This document shows positions 53,158 through 63,348 of a DNA stretch of 64,000 nt, one piece after another. Numbering within the stretch: the stretch's first letter is position 1; every line of letters starts with the position of its first letter. The notes under the pieces were generated by a model. That model searched no databases and was not told the origin of the DNA. It was given only the letters and a program-made list of their open reading frames with translations. This DNA is from Paraphoma chrysanthemicola. Taxonomy: Eukaryota > Ascomycota > Dothideomycetes > Pleosporales > Phaeosphaeriaceae. Made by a program: the position numbers and the translations under genes. The DNA lies in assembly GCA_020744225.1 (NCBI GenBank), contig JAGMWG010000012.1, positions 1,302,001 to 1,366,000 on the forward strand. The letters are read 5' to 3'.

Positions 53158-53927
53158 CTTTGCTGACTGATCTGCTAGTAATTTGCGGAGTAGGCTCTTT
53201 CGGGTTGCGATTGTCGCTGGTGATCTTTGACTTTTGGACTTTTGGGCATGAGATTTGTAGCCTCCTCGTTGTATTGGGAGAGCGGCTATAAGTTTGGTCG
53301 AAGCAAGCTGTTCATGTATGCGGGACATTGTAAAGTGCAATGTTAGTACACAATGTCCGCTGCTTACCTTCGCAGTCACGAAGAATGATTGAATCTGTAC
53401 AAGGTGGAGATGTAGAGCGGCAATGGTGGAAACTCTATATAGCGACTTTTGTATTTTGATTCGACGAAGTGAAATGGTTGAGGACGCATCAAACATCTGG
53501 AGAATCACGCGCACAAAAACCCAGACGGAGTAGGAAAAAGTTTGAAGAGGTTCACGAAGACCTACATTGCGTTGTGCAATCAATTTTCCAGTCACATCAA
53601 GCTAGCCGAGGTAGACCACAGTTGAACGGTGCCCTAGCTGGGATTCTCAAGAAATTAGAGGTTGCTCAAATTGTTATGTTATTATGTGGAGGCTTTTGGT
53701 GCGTTCGATGCGTTCACTCTAGGTTCGATACGACGCACTACGAAATCTATACGAAGGGAAGGTGTAGTTACAGGGCCGGTCTCGGGCATGTCAGCCATGT
53801 CTTGCTTGCGAGCAGGAGCGCTTGCTGCTCGCACACCATTCAACCAAGCCCGCGGCGAACCAACTCCGCCATGCCGTCCGACGTGAGGAAATGTAGGCCG
53901 ACGATCGACCGGAAAATTTGCCCTATA
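53158..53927. other. Intergenic, promoter side of the 441-aa gene
   Basis: A 274-codon plus-strand frame (53469-54293) crosses this region and overlaps the small minus gene at 53928; composition and lack of motif argue against it. Confidence 0.45.
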
Positions 53928-54164
53928 TCAAGATTCGCGTTGCGCTGTACGGAATTGAACCGCGCGTTTCTCCGTCTGTCGCTTGATCATGTGTGGCTGG
54001 CCGAACTTACGCCACAGCAAACGTGGGAGGAAGATCACAAACAGTGCTGTGACAGTAACACCTGCGATAACGGAGTAGGTGTGGCGTTTTTTGGCATCGC
54101 GTTCTTGTGCCGAAACGCCTTCGTCACGACCGAGCATCGGTGGATAAGTTGGAATGACCGGCAT
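53928..54164 (-). CDS. 78-residue single-pass membrane protein
   Basis: Short ORF beginning MPVIPTYPPM at an ATG with ACC upstream (A at -3). A charged stretch (QERDAKKRHTY) precedes one TM (about 30-50, SVIAGVTVTALFVIFLPRLLW), then a basic tail (MIKRQTEKRAVQF). The size and layout resemble small mitochondrial or ER membrane proteins (e.g. assembly factors), but no family is recognised. The frame opens upstream only without an ATG. Confidence 0.5.
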   Translation of the reverse strand: MPVIPTYPPMLGRDEGVSAQERDAKKRHTYSVIAGVTVTALFVIFLPRLLWRKFGQPHMIKRQTEKRAVQFRTAQRES

Positions 54165-54515
54165 GGTGATGAGTGCCCCGGGTGTTTCGGGTTTAAGAGT
54201 GTTAGTGAGCAATTGAACAATGCACTAACGACCAGCGTAATTGGAATATGGAGTATCTTTTCAGAAGTGTTTCAATACGTTGCTCTTAGGTAGGAGATAG
54301 TGGAAGAGATCATAGCCAGTGCACATATGTACAATTAAGCGGCATTGTGCTAAAAGATCAGTCCGTCGACGAAAGAATAGGTGTATGGTCGCTAGGGACG
54401 AGTGAGACGGTTTGACAAGAATAGAAGACTAGATGATGATCTGGCTGTATATGGCGACAAGTGAAATAGTAGGCTTTAGAAATCTACGGGTGTAGATAGG
54501 GTAGTGGATTGATTG
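54165..54515. other. Intergenic
   Basis: 351 bp; no supported gene. An upstream exon of the open frame beginning at 54516 may lie here but was not identified. Confidence 0.4.
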
Positions 54516-54794
54516 GCGCTTCAGAAGGCGGAGAAGGTGAAAGCGGCGAAGTTCATGGAGGATGAGATGGCGAAAGAGAGGGAGAAGGAGGTACAGAATT
54601 TTGCGTCTACTGCTGCGAAGTCGGTCTTGAAGGAGCCGCTTGCGATCCCGAGGGTGAATAGGGCGTTGGGTGGCTATAGCGAAGTGAATTTGCAGGCGCA
54701 ATTGAAAGCTGAGTTTCGGACTCTGGAGTCCACTTCGGATTCTGAGTCTGTCTCAGACTCGGACTCAGTGTCGAGCATGGGCTTTGAGGCCTGA
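54516..54794 (+). CDS. Orphan open frame, possible 3' exon
   Basis: An open frame without a good initial ATG (first Met at residue 14 or so) encodes an Ala/Lys/Glu-rich, coiled-coil-like stretch (KAEKVKAAKFMEDEMAKERE) and then a Ser/Asp-rich C-terminus (STSDSESVSDSDSVSS). Composition looks protein-like and phospho-tail-like. It may be the last exon of a gene whose earlier exons are not recognised, or a remnant. Confidence 0.3.
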   Translation, partial: ALQKAEKVKAAKFMEDEMAKEREKEVQNFASTAAKSVLKEPLAIPRVNRALGGYSEVNLQAQLKAEFRTLESTSDSESVSDSDSVSSMGFEA

Positions 54795-55580
54795 GGACAT
54801 GTAATGTCTAATCCGCTATTATCAGCAGCTAGTCAAGCTAACATCATGACCGTTTCTTCACATCGGGTTGTCTGGTTGGTGTGAGCACTTTTTAACACAT
54901 TTTGGCTTTCTGATTCTCTGCCCTATTTGCTGTCCCTAGTGTCCAAGCTTTCGCCTCACCCCATCGCACCGGCTGCCACATGTGCTGCTCAGACCTATCG
55001 ACCGTAAATGAGATAGCGCTGAATTCTGAGCGCCACACAGACAGTTAGATTAGTCAGCTATCAACAAAAAATGGGCTGACGCTTGGTAGCACACTGGCCT
55101 GAGTTGATGCTGCTGCCTGCACGGATGAAGTCGCAATCGCTAGTGACTGTACACGGCAATGTGACCTTGGGGCGATGAGAGATAGGATTTGTGCTTATCA
55201 TTAATGGGCCTCGTCTTAAATGCTGACCAGTCAACCGGGTATATTTCTTGGGATAGTGGACCGAGTCTGAAAGCTAAAATCGAATAACGTCAAATCGTAG
55301 TAGTAATAGATATCGTTTAGAGTCTGGCTCTCACAGCGATAAATCCTTCGATTGACCTGGAACGCTGTGAATCGACATGCGGGTCTACTTTTAGATATGA
55401 ACGAGGCAGAGGATCGTGACCCCTGTACTTCGCTATGGAGATAAGACAGCTCCGCACGAACTAGATTATGCAAAGAATGCCTACACCTGCGGAAGAATTG
55501 TGCACTGCAAGGAAAAATTACTTCGTGTCACCTACGCAATATTGCTCTCCAGCTCATCTCGTGCTCTCTCCTATCGAATT
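54795..55580. other. Intergenic, no supported gene
   Basis: Nothing recognised; promoter side of the polytopic membrane gene. Confidence 0.5.
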
Positions 55581-57251
55581 ATGTCTTTAGAGATAGCACT
55601 CCGGCCATATATTTACACGCCAGGATCGACTCCCGATGATCCCGGGCCTCCGACAGCCGGTGTCCCTGCCTCGAAGCCTTTGCTATCGTGGAACGATGCC
55701 GTGACGATTGCGATCGTCATTGGTGGAGCAGTCGCTTCGATCATTGCAGTATACTTGCCGGCAGCGTCTGTGGCCCTTGGTCAAACGAACCAACTCGTCA
55801 TTGTCGGCTTTTGTCTTACAGTTATGGCTATGGGAACAACTCGCCAGGTCACTTTTGCAAGCCTCCTATATGACGTGCATAATGGGCAGGCCAGCCTCCA
55901 GGATCTCGAATCACTCCTCAGGAAAGATCTATGGGCCTTGAATAGCGGAATCAGAACGAAGCTCATCGTATTCCTTCTTACCGCTATACCGCTCGCTTTG
56001 AGTGCAAGCTACAAACAGTTCGTTGGTGGCTACTCTTCGGTCGAAGTTATCGCGAAGCCGGGCAAGTTTGGCTACGCTATGCCCCCGGGCTTTGGTCGTG
56101 TTGGGGCGGGACTCGCGCTTGCTGTCGACCAATATTTGCCTTATTGGCAGGACGCTGACGTCAACCGCACATACGGATTCTCGCTTTACGTTGTGTCAAA
56201 CACGACAGCAGCTCTGCTCGACGCACCTAATGCCACGTACTTTGAAGACCTGCAAGACAGCGTCAGGGGCGGAGACGCGGTGTTCGTGTCCGCGACCGTC
56301 AACGCCACTGTTACCGAGAGTGTACCATTCTCCCCAGAAGATCTCACAGATGAGGGCTGGAACAATCTAAAAATCAAGGTCTTTAGTAATTGGGAAGATT
56401 ATGACTTGCACGACGACCACGGCATTGTATGGGCCAGCCACAGCACGTCTCCTGAAAACAATAATCGCACCATAGTCTCAATATATTACACAAGAAACGA
56501 GACGGCCCAGAGCCAGGCACGCCAGATGTACACGAACCGCCGCGAAGCATTCGGCACGTGGAAAATCACATCCTCGAACATCACCTTGTAGTCTGCCTCG
56601 CTGCTGCCGGAGACCCCTACTACGCGAAACTCTTTGATGCAGGACATCATCACGACGAACTACTATGGCATAGACGGCACTTTATTGCACGAATTTGACT
56701 ACCGCCGGTACCCTCGCTCAAGAAATGTGAACACGGTCCCGGCACTGGTGGGAAGCCGCATTGCAGCGATGAATCGGTTCAAGTACAAAGACGAGTATTC
56801 GGCCTGGGTATGTTCACTGATATCCTTGAGTGCTATACTATGCCAATTAATGACGTTTCAGGACAATGAAACCTTGGGGGTGAATAATTACGCAGACATC
56901 AGCCAGTACGACAAGCTTGGGGATAAGATACATATTGTCCGCCAACGCGAGTCGATGCGCAGGACCCCCGTGCTTCTCTTCATTCTGCTTCTGAATCCTG
57001 TGCTCACGCTGCTTGGCGTCGCGGTAAAGCTTGGGCTGTATCATTCCCCCGTGGACGAAAATTTCGGCCTCGTCTCGCTGCTTGCTGCCGTTGAGCCGGA
57101 TACGCTAAAGGTGCTGAGTGGGGCGGGAATGTCAGGAGAACTGAATAGGAGAGTCCAGACAAGGTTTGCGGTTGACAAAGACAGGATTGCGGTTCATTTG
57201 GATGAGAAGAGCGGAGCGCATCGTCTTGAGCGGGGGACGATGTACTCGTGA
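55581..57251 (+). CDS. Polytopic membrane protein of unknown function, with internal TAG stop
   Basis: The ATG at 55581 (A at -3) opens a frame with N-terminal TM segments (DAVTIAIVIGGAVASIIAVY, LVIVGFCLTVMAMG, LIVFLLTAIPLALSA), then a large ectodomain with many N-glycosylation sites. The frame meets TAG at 56589-56591, yet continues in the same phase with protein-like sequence (SASLLPETPTT, NYYGIDGTLLHEF) and a C-terminal TM (VLLFILLLNPVLTLLGVAV) to a TGA at 57249-57251. A 54-nt intron at 56808-56861 (GTATGT...TCAG) is stopless and a multiple of three. Layout matches lineage-specific fungal membrane proteins with a long central loop. Either a nonsense mutation (pseudogene), sequencing error or stop readthrough. 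No intron that removes the TAG while keeping frame was found. Confidence 0.7.
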
Positions 57252-58275
57252 TCGCACTCGACTTCTCAAAATTGTCGTCGTCGTCAAGAAAGCATGTTGT
57301 TGCACGATTGCTTTATCGAAAGCTGATTGCGGTTTCGATGCTGGGTGTGTTCGTTGACACGAGCCATACGCCAGGGCCCAGCCCTGCTCTCAATCCGAGC
57401 CGGTTTTCGGGTTTCCTGGAGCGCTACACCGCTACGCAGCCACAGTTCAGTGTTAGCAATACTAGTTTACAGCTAAGCTACTTCAAGCAAGATGTACAGG
57501 TTCTCGTTATATAGCACTTCTAGCAAGCAGTTTTAGTATGAGCATGGAAGCACGGTAGCCTGTTAAGCTTAAGCGTAGTACTTAAAATAGACTAATAGGC
57601 TGTAAGCTAATAGCCTTTTACTAAGATATAACTATAGTCTTTCAATACACTAATTACGAGCTAAGTAAGGTAGTTGTATTATAGTTGTGCTAGATTGTCA
57701 TGTTGTACAGTAAGTAGAATCTATTTTAGAGAGGTATCAAGTAAGAGTAGACTTCATAGTACAAGGCAACTATTCTAAGCATATCTATTCTTATAAGGCG
57801 TTGTTGAGTTTGTAAAGCTGGGGGGTGGTGTGGGTTCTATGGTGTCTCGCTACGTAGTAACTGACGTTAGTTGCATATGTTAGTAGTTGATATCGTGGTT
57901 GCACAATGCGCGTAATACCTGTGAAAATGTCGGTCTCAGGGACCACATTCAATATCGTGTAAGCTCTGCTGCAGGTGTCGTGTATGCAGACACAACTCTG
58001 CTACTCAACCTTCTGCCCTAGAGCCATGATGCTTCAGGCTGCTTCCGCGACGTTTCAAAATATGAAACTCATTCAACAATGCAAAATGTGTAAATACAAG
58101 TTTAATTCGATAATTATTTCCATGTCTCTTCACGCCATCTGCTCTAAGCACGATCAACCATGTAATACAGTCTGTGTACATACGATCACTCTTCGATCCA
58201 AGCCTCAGGCACTTTTTTGCGTCGGGGAGCGTCTTCCTCTTCTTGCCGAGATTTGATGCGATAAGCACGCTAGCT
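57252..58275. other. Gene-free, TA-rich stretch
   Basis: About 57530-57800 is visibly TpA-rich and CpG-poor, as left by repeat-induced point mutation. No transposon ORF, terminal repeat or target duplication is recognisable. The flanks have only short ORFs. Confidence 0.5.
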
Positions 58276-58464
58276 TTACAATTGGCGTCGACGGCGTTGA
58301 TCCGGGTCAGCAAAGCGGCCCTCCAGATTACGGAAGACGGCATCTGGACCGCGATAGCAGAAACAATAAGTTGCCACACATGTCAACAGGGCGATCTTAG
58401 TGACTATGCCCGTTATCTTGAAGTAGCTGGGGTTAGTGGTTGGTGTAGTTAGTATAGCGTCCAT
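58276..58464 (-). CDS. 62-residue membrane microprotein candidate
   Basis: ATG at 58462-58464 with A at -3. The product has a short polar N-terminus (MDAILTTPTTNPS), one hydrophobic segment (about 17-36, ITGIVTKIALLTCVATYCFC) and a charged, Arg-rich end (FADPDQRRRRQL). It may be complete or a first exon. No family recognised. Confidence 0.35.
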   Translation of the reverse strand: MDAILTTPTTNPSYFKITGIVTKIALLTCVATYCFCYRGPDAVFRNLEGRFADPDQRRRRQL

Positions 58465-58967
58465 CTTTGTTGATGATGCGGGATTGTGGTCGTGGTTGGT
58501 GATGCGATTCAGAAGGCATGAAGTTTGAAAAGAACTGTTTCGGCAAGGGCAAGTCTATGCCTTCACATGCTTGGTTGATCACTTAAATTGTGCACATACG
58601 ACACCTTGTGAGCTCGCGAGCGGGTAATATGGGGTTGTGATGTATGCTGGAAAGCTAAGATTTGTGATGTCATGGTCGTCATCTTGAGGCAAACACATAG
58701 TCTTGATATCTACGTACACATCGCTTGGTGCATAAGACATAATTATTCGAGCTGAACGTCGCTCCAATTGTCGTGGGTGAAGGAGTTCTGCATGTCATTG
58801 TCTCGCTCGTAACTCATTCAAAAAAGGATTGTGAAACAGGTTCAAGGCACCGAAAGACTTTTATTTATGCCAACGAGGATCAAGCTATAACAATCAGAAT
58901 GCAGTTCTTCTTTGTTCTGACAGGTAGTTGCCTAGTAACAATTTCGTCAAACAACCTCAATGCAACC
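58465..58967. other. Intergenic, no supported gene
   Basis: 503 bp; a 3' flank of the P450 gene. Nothing recognised. Confidence 0.5.
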
Positions 58968-60806
58968 TTAGGTAGTCGAGGACCCTTCGAGGTCTCTCGA
59001 CTTGATCTGTATGAAAGGGCCTACCTTCTCACTCGTGAAATGGCTCTTGATCTTGTAGTCCACAGCTCCATTTTCTCCAATAGACGTTTCTCCGACTTTG
59101 CCCAATGTGCCACCGGCGACCTTCCACTCTGCCCGGTATATGATCTGGGCCAGTACTGTCGTCATTTCCAGATAAGCCAGGTTCTTGCCAATGCAACCAC
59201 GGGAGCCCAAAGAAAAGGCAGCGAAAGCTTTCTTCGCAGACTCCACCTGAGTGTCGCCTTCAAACTCAGGCAACCACCGCGTAGGCCTAAATTCATTCGG
59301 GTCCTTAAAATAAGCAGGATTCCGATGTATTGAATATATGCAAGTTGCTGCATCAACTCCTTTCGGAAGCTTCACACCAGCTACTGCATCCTGGTACCTC
59401 ATCTCTCTCCACAAGGGAGCGGCGACTGGAGGAGCTAGCCGCATTGATTCATCGATGCAGGCCCTAAGGAATAAGCAGCCTGCCAGTTCAGACCCCGGGC
59501 GGATATCTTCCTCGCTGGTAAATGTTGTCCGAATTTCCGATGCTAGTCTTGCATAATCATCGAGATTTCGGGAAAGGTAAAAGAAAACTCCAGAAATGGC
59601 GACGGACGAGGTATCAGTACCTTGATGATTAAGCGTTCGGACGATTTGTGGGGCCTCGGAGCTAATTACCTGCTATCATCATGACAGTTGCGTCAGCCGC
59701 GAGCTCGATGGGAGTGAGCGTTTTTTCCGAATCTTTCATGGTTTCCGATCCTAGAAGACTCCCAAAGATATCGTCTACGGGTTGTGCTTCCTGAAGTGCG
59801 ACTCTTTCCATAGTAAATTGCTTTACCTTCGTGGTAAAACTACGTGCCCGTTCGCAATGATCTGCGAACAACAGCTTCTTTAGGACAGGGAAATCTTCCA
59901 ACAAGGGCTGCTCTAATGAAACGCCACACAAGAACATTGTACTTTCGATTCCAGGAATAATCGAACGTCCGTGTGCTTTCGCAATCAAATCCTGAGGGCT
60001 ATAGAAAATGACGCTTGACATGACATCAAACGTGAAATAAGAGCCTTCAAACATCAGAAGATCATCAGGATAATTCGTCAAGCATTTCTCACTTACTCAG
60101 TTCTCCCATGTTCAGCGAAGGACCCCACCAGTGTCCATTCTTGTTGTCACTGAACTGTCCTAGAAGTGAATCACAGAACTTCTTGGCCGTATTGACGATC
60201 AGCGGCTCATATCTCTGAAGGGCGGCAATAGAGAACGCTCGACTTAGAATTCTTCTTCTAGGCGCATGCTCATCCTTGTCTATTGCGTTAATGATGCTGA
60301 CGTGGCCGTCGCCTCGAAAGCTTGCATAGCCTCGTGCCTTTTTAGTTCTGTTGTGATGAACGTAAATATCTAACGATGTCAGCACGAGTACACTCTAAAA
60401 CAGCTTCTGGAGCAGAACCTTGCAGTCCTTCGACAGTATTGAATAGTAACCCATTTGGTCTGTAGCGTACAACATCACCTGTCGCAATGTTAGTTTTGCT
60501 AGCATTAAAGTGATCTGGCTCTTACCATATAGTTCGTGACACCTCAAGATATCGAGGTGGATATTTCCCGTGTACGATTGGTAGGCTGCATACCACGAGG
60601 TACATCTAGCAAGGAGAGGGCCAGGATGCGCAGCTAGTGGGTGGAAAATCAACCTATACAGCACCGTGAATAGCTTCAAATTATCAGTCAGTGCTAATAT
60701 GAGAATCGTAAGAACATACAAGGGATACGAAAGTAGCAAAAGCGACAATAGCAGCAGCAGAGAGCCAAGAAATATCTGATATGCCTTGAAAGCCGATTGA
60801 TGTCAT
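58968..60806 (-). CDS. Cytochrome P450 monooxygenase
   Basis: Six exons (minus strand): 60720-60806, 60526-60673, 60419-60478, 60097-60369, 59670-60044 and 58968-59620; 531 aa. Introns 46, 47, 49, 52 and 49 nt, each joined to keep family motifs. N-terminal membrane anchor (AAAIVAFATFVSLLFTVLY) and FHPLAAHPGPLLAR hinge. I-helix AGTDTS, K-helix ExxR as ESMR (372-375), FRPTRWLPE and heme-binding FSLGSRGCIGKN with Cys457 are complete, so the enzyme looks functional. It uses O2 and NADPH via cytochrome P450 reductase at the ER. The sequence resembles fungal xenobiotic/secondary-metabolism P450s, but a CYP family cannot be named here. The third intron has an atypical donor (GTTCTG). No other biosynthetic gene is adjacent. 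Confidence 0.94.
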
Positions 60807-60870
60807 GATGTGAAAATCTGAGAGCGATAGGTGAATGTGCCTCTCCCGGCGGTGCACAGATTTTGCCTAT

Positions 60871-60898
60871 TATATACTACAAACAAACGTAGTATATA
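60871..60898. repeat. Perfect 10-bp inverted repeat in the P450 promoter
   Basis: TATATACTAC (60871-60880) and GTAGTATATA (60889-60898) are exact reverse complements around the 8-base spacer AAACAAAC. The element ends 65 bp upstream of the P450 ATG and includes TATA-like sequence. Confidence 0.7.
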
Positions 60899-61771
60899 TT
60901 GTGGGGCTCGGAAGTGCGGACTTGGTAGCAGTCACGTGATTGGATCGATACATGCTCCTTAGGGCTTTTTGATCACTGGTCGATCTGAAACGTCCTCAAC
61001 TGGAAATTAATCCTGTCGATCGCATGATCGATGTCGAACCCCGCACATGCGAGAGGCTTGCCGTGTGCGTGCACAAGAATGCGATCTGGAGCTCAGTAGC
61101 AGGCCGAACTCATTAGTTAGCCCGAATGCCGGTCGGTCGTAAATTTACACATCCCAACCACAAGTGGAAACAGACGGGTTCGGCCGAACTATAAACTATA
61201 CTGCTATAGCATGGCCAATCACGACCAACAGATAGCCGAGGATGAGCCAAGCCTAGGCGTTATACCCAGATACTGGAATGTGCGTACGGACGTAAAAAGC
61301 TGTGCAGACATCGCACTAAATCTATGACGTTCTTACACCTTAGTAGTGTCCACCTCATTGCGGAAACGGTAGCATGCGGGTGAGCAATTGACCAACGAAA
61401 CGATGTGTACAAAAGTTACCGAGGCAACTCCAAAGCTAAGTTGTGCGGTGAAACCTAGACGATTGTGTGAGTAGCACGAGAGGACATTGAGTCGGCCCGC
61501 CAGTTAAGATTATGAACGTGATGCGTTCGGCCGAGCACCATTCGTCCTTTCTTGGTAACGAGACTATAGGTTACGCTTGACGACACACCAAGTCTATTCC
61601 ATGGCTTAGTCTTGAACACGGCAGGGGATGATGGCAGCCATAGTTGATATTTGAGACTCCCACCCAATGAATATACTGCTGTATATTATCGCTTCCAAAG
61701 GCAATCTTATTAACTGTATACTTGTAGCTTCGTAAAATTATGGTATTATTCGCCAACAATAGACAACCAAA
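60899..61771. other. Intergenic, upstream of P450
   Basis: Contains a CACGTG E-box at 60933-60938. No supported gene. Confidence 0.5.
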
Positions 61772-62668
61772 TCACCGCTTCAAATACTCCCTCAACGGCC
61801 TCAACACATACTCATCCCTCACCCCCCTAAACACATCCGCATTCGCCCAGAGCCAAATGCCCAACACCGCCATCCCGCCCGGTACAAGACACATCTTGAT
61901 ACAATAGTACATAAACTCCCACCAAACATGCTGCAAGTTCGCCCTCATACCTTTCTCTTCCGCCATCCTCGGCCACCTTTCATCCGGAACCTCTTTCTCC
62001 AAAAACCCACATAGCGTCACCCAATCACTTGTTTGCGGGTCTATCTCCAGTAACTGTTCCCTGGGCACAAGTTCTCGCACAACAGCATAGTGCTTCTCAT
62101 ACGCAGCCCTTGCTTGCGGTCCGCCATAATGATTCCCATTATGCACGCGAAACACGGCATGCATCAACCTCATGAGCGGCGCCATGGACGAGACGTCAAA
62201 GTATCGCGCAAGTGCAAATAATCGCCATGTACACAGACACCAGATACTTTCCTGCATGCTCGCTTCCCAGTCCTCGTACTTGCGCGTCGTGAGAATGACT
62301 TTGGCTTCGGGGTACGCGTCGAGTAGAGGCTGTGCTAACACGCAGCCAGGGAGGTCCATAACGACGTCGTAATCAGCAAGGAGTTTGTCGAATTCTGCTC
62401 TGTGGTACGGTTTGAATGAGCGTTGTGCAATCGGCCGGTCAGGTGGTGAGACTAGCGTGACGTTGATGGCTTCGTGCCAGAGGGCGAGGTCTTCCGGGTT
62501 GGCGAGGACTTGTCGCATTTGATGAGGCGTGTAGCCTAGTTTGCGGAGTGCGGTGGAGAGAGTTGATGTTCCAGTGCGAGGCATACCAAGGACGAGGATG
62601 CGCATTGGTTTTGTGCGCGTGCGGTTGGTGGAGTCGACGAGACGGGTTGGTTGGGTGGGGGTGGCCAT
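61772..62668 (-). CDS. Sulfotransferase-like P-loop protein (Sulfotransfer_4 type)
   Basis: Intronless 298-aa protein. P-loop GMPRTGTSTLS (28-38) near the N-terminus, then TALRKLGY, the acidic DLPGCVLAQPLLDAYP and VILTTRKYEDWEAS; this order is typical of fungal Sulfotransfer_4 proteins (PF17784), often annotated as NAD-epimerase-like by mistake. Near the C-terminus a hydrophobic segment (LVPGGMAVLGIWLWA) suggests membrane attachment. Substrate unknown. ATG has A at -3 and G at +4. Confidence 0.9.
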   Translation of the reverse strand: MATPTQPTRLVDSTNRTRTKPMRILVLGMPRTGTSTLSTALRKLGYTPHQMRQVLANPEDLALWHEAINVTLVSPPDRPIAQRSFKPYHRAEFDKLLADYDVVMDLPGCVLAQPLLDAYPEAKVILTTRKYEDWEASMQESIWCLCTWRLFALARYFDVSSMAPLMRLMHAVFRVHNGNHYGGPQARAAYEKHYAVVRELVPREQLLEIDPQTSDWVTLCGFLEKEVPDERWPRMAEEKGMRANLQHVWWEFMYYCIKMCLVPGGMAVLGIWLWANADVFRGVRDEYVLRPLREYLKR

Positions 62669-63348
62669 GGTGGAAGCCGCGACAGAAAGCGCGTGTGAAA
62701 TGCAGAAGACTGAAATGTTTACGAATCAAAGCTGGAATTTGTGTTATTGAAAAGATGCAAGAGGTGATATCGTGAACGTGTCGTGTTCTAGAAGGCGAGG
62801 TTCGTACATGCAGGGCATGGTCGACGGATTAGGCTAAATCAGCGGCTGATGAGGGCCGCTGTACCACGGACTCCCGTCCCATGAACCCGGCTACACGTTG
62901 CCGCATAATCCTCGTGAACGACCAATTGTCATTTCTCCTTCGACCTTGTTGGTGTTGCAGAATTGTGCGATTGGCTGGATGCCTAGAAATTATAGCTATT
63001 GAACGGTATGTTCCTAGGCGTATAATTCTTTCAGCTTCTTCGACATATACTACAGGGTGCCAGATATGCGAGACGTAGGCTTCTTCTCTCCATTCAGCTG
63101 TCCTTTCGTCTTTGAGCCTTCCTCTTTTCGTGATGAAGCTGCAAGATCAGAGTGCATTTTTTGCCTTCAAGCCCATCGTCTGGGCAGTAATTTAAGTGCG
63201 CAGAGCCTATTGTACCGTGCCTGTAACGAGACCTGCCTATTCTGCGCTCGGTCTACAGGCGGATCTCCAGTATTCCTCCCTCTGCGCTGCCGCCGCCCTC
63301 AAATCGCTGTCCCGCAACCAGAAGTATGAGTGAGGATTTGGCGCCTGA
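62669..63348. other. Intergenic, no supported gene
   Basis: 680 bp. Nothing recognised. Confidence 0.5.

Noticed and set aside
53469..54293. 274-codon plus-strand ORF
   Set aside because: Overlaps the better-supported minus-strand small membrane gene and has no recognisable domain or TM pattern.
57530..57800. Possible transposon
   Set aside because: Only composition suggests a repeat; no terminal inverted repeats, target duplication or transposase frame seen.
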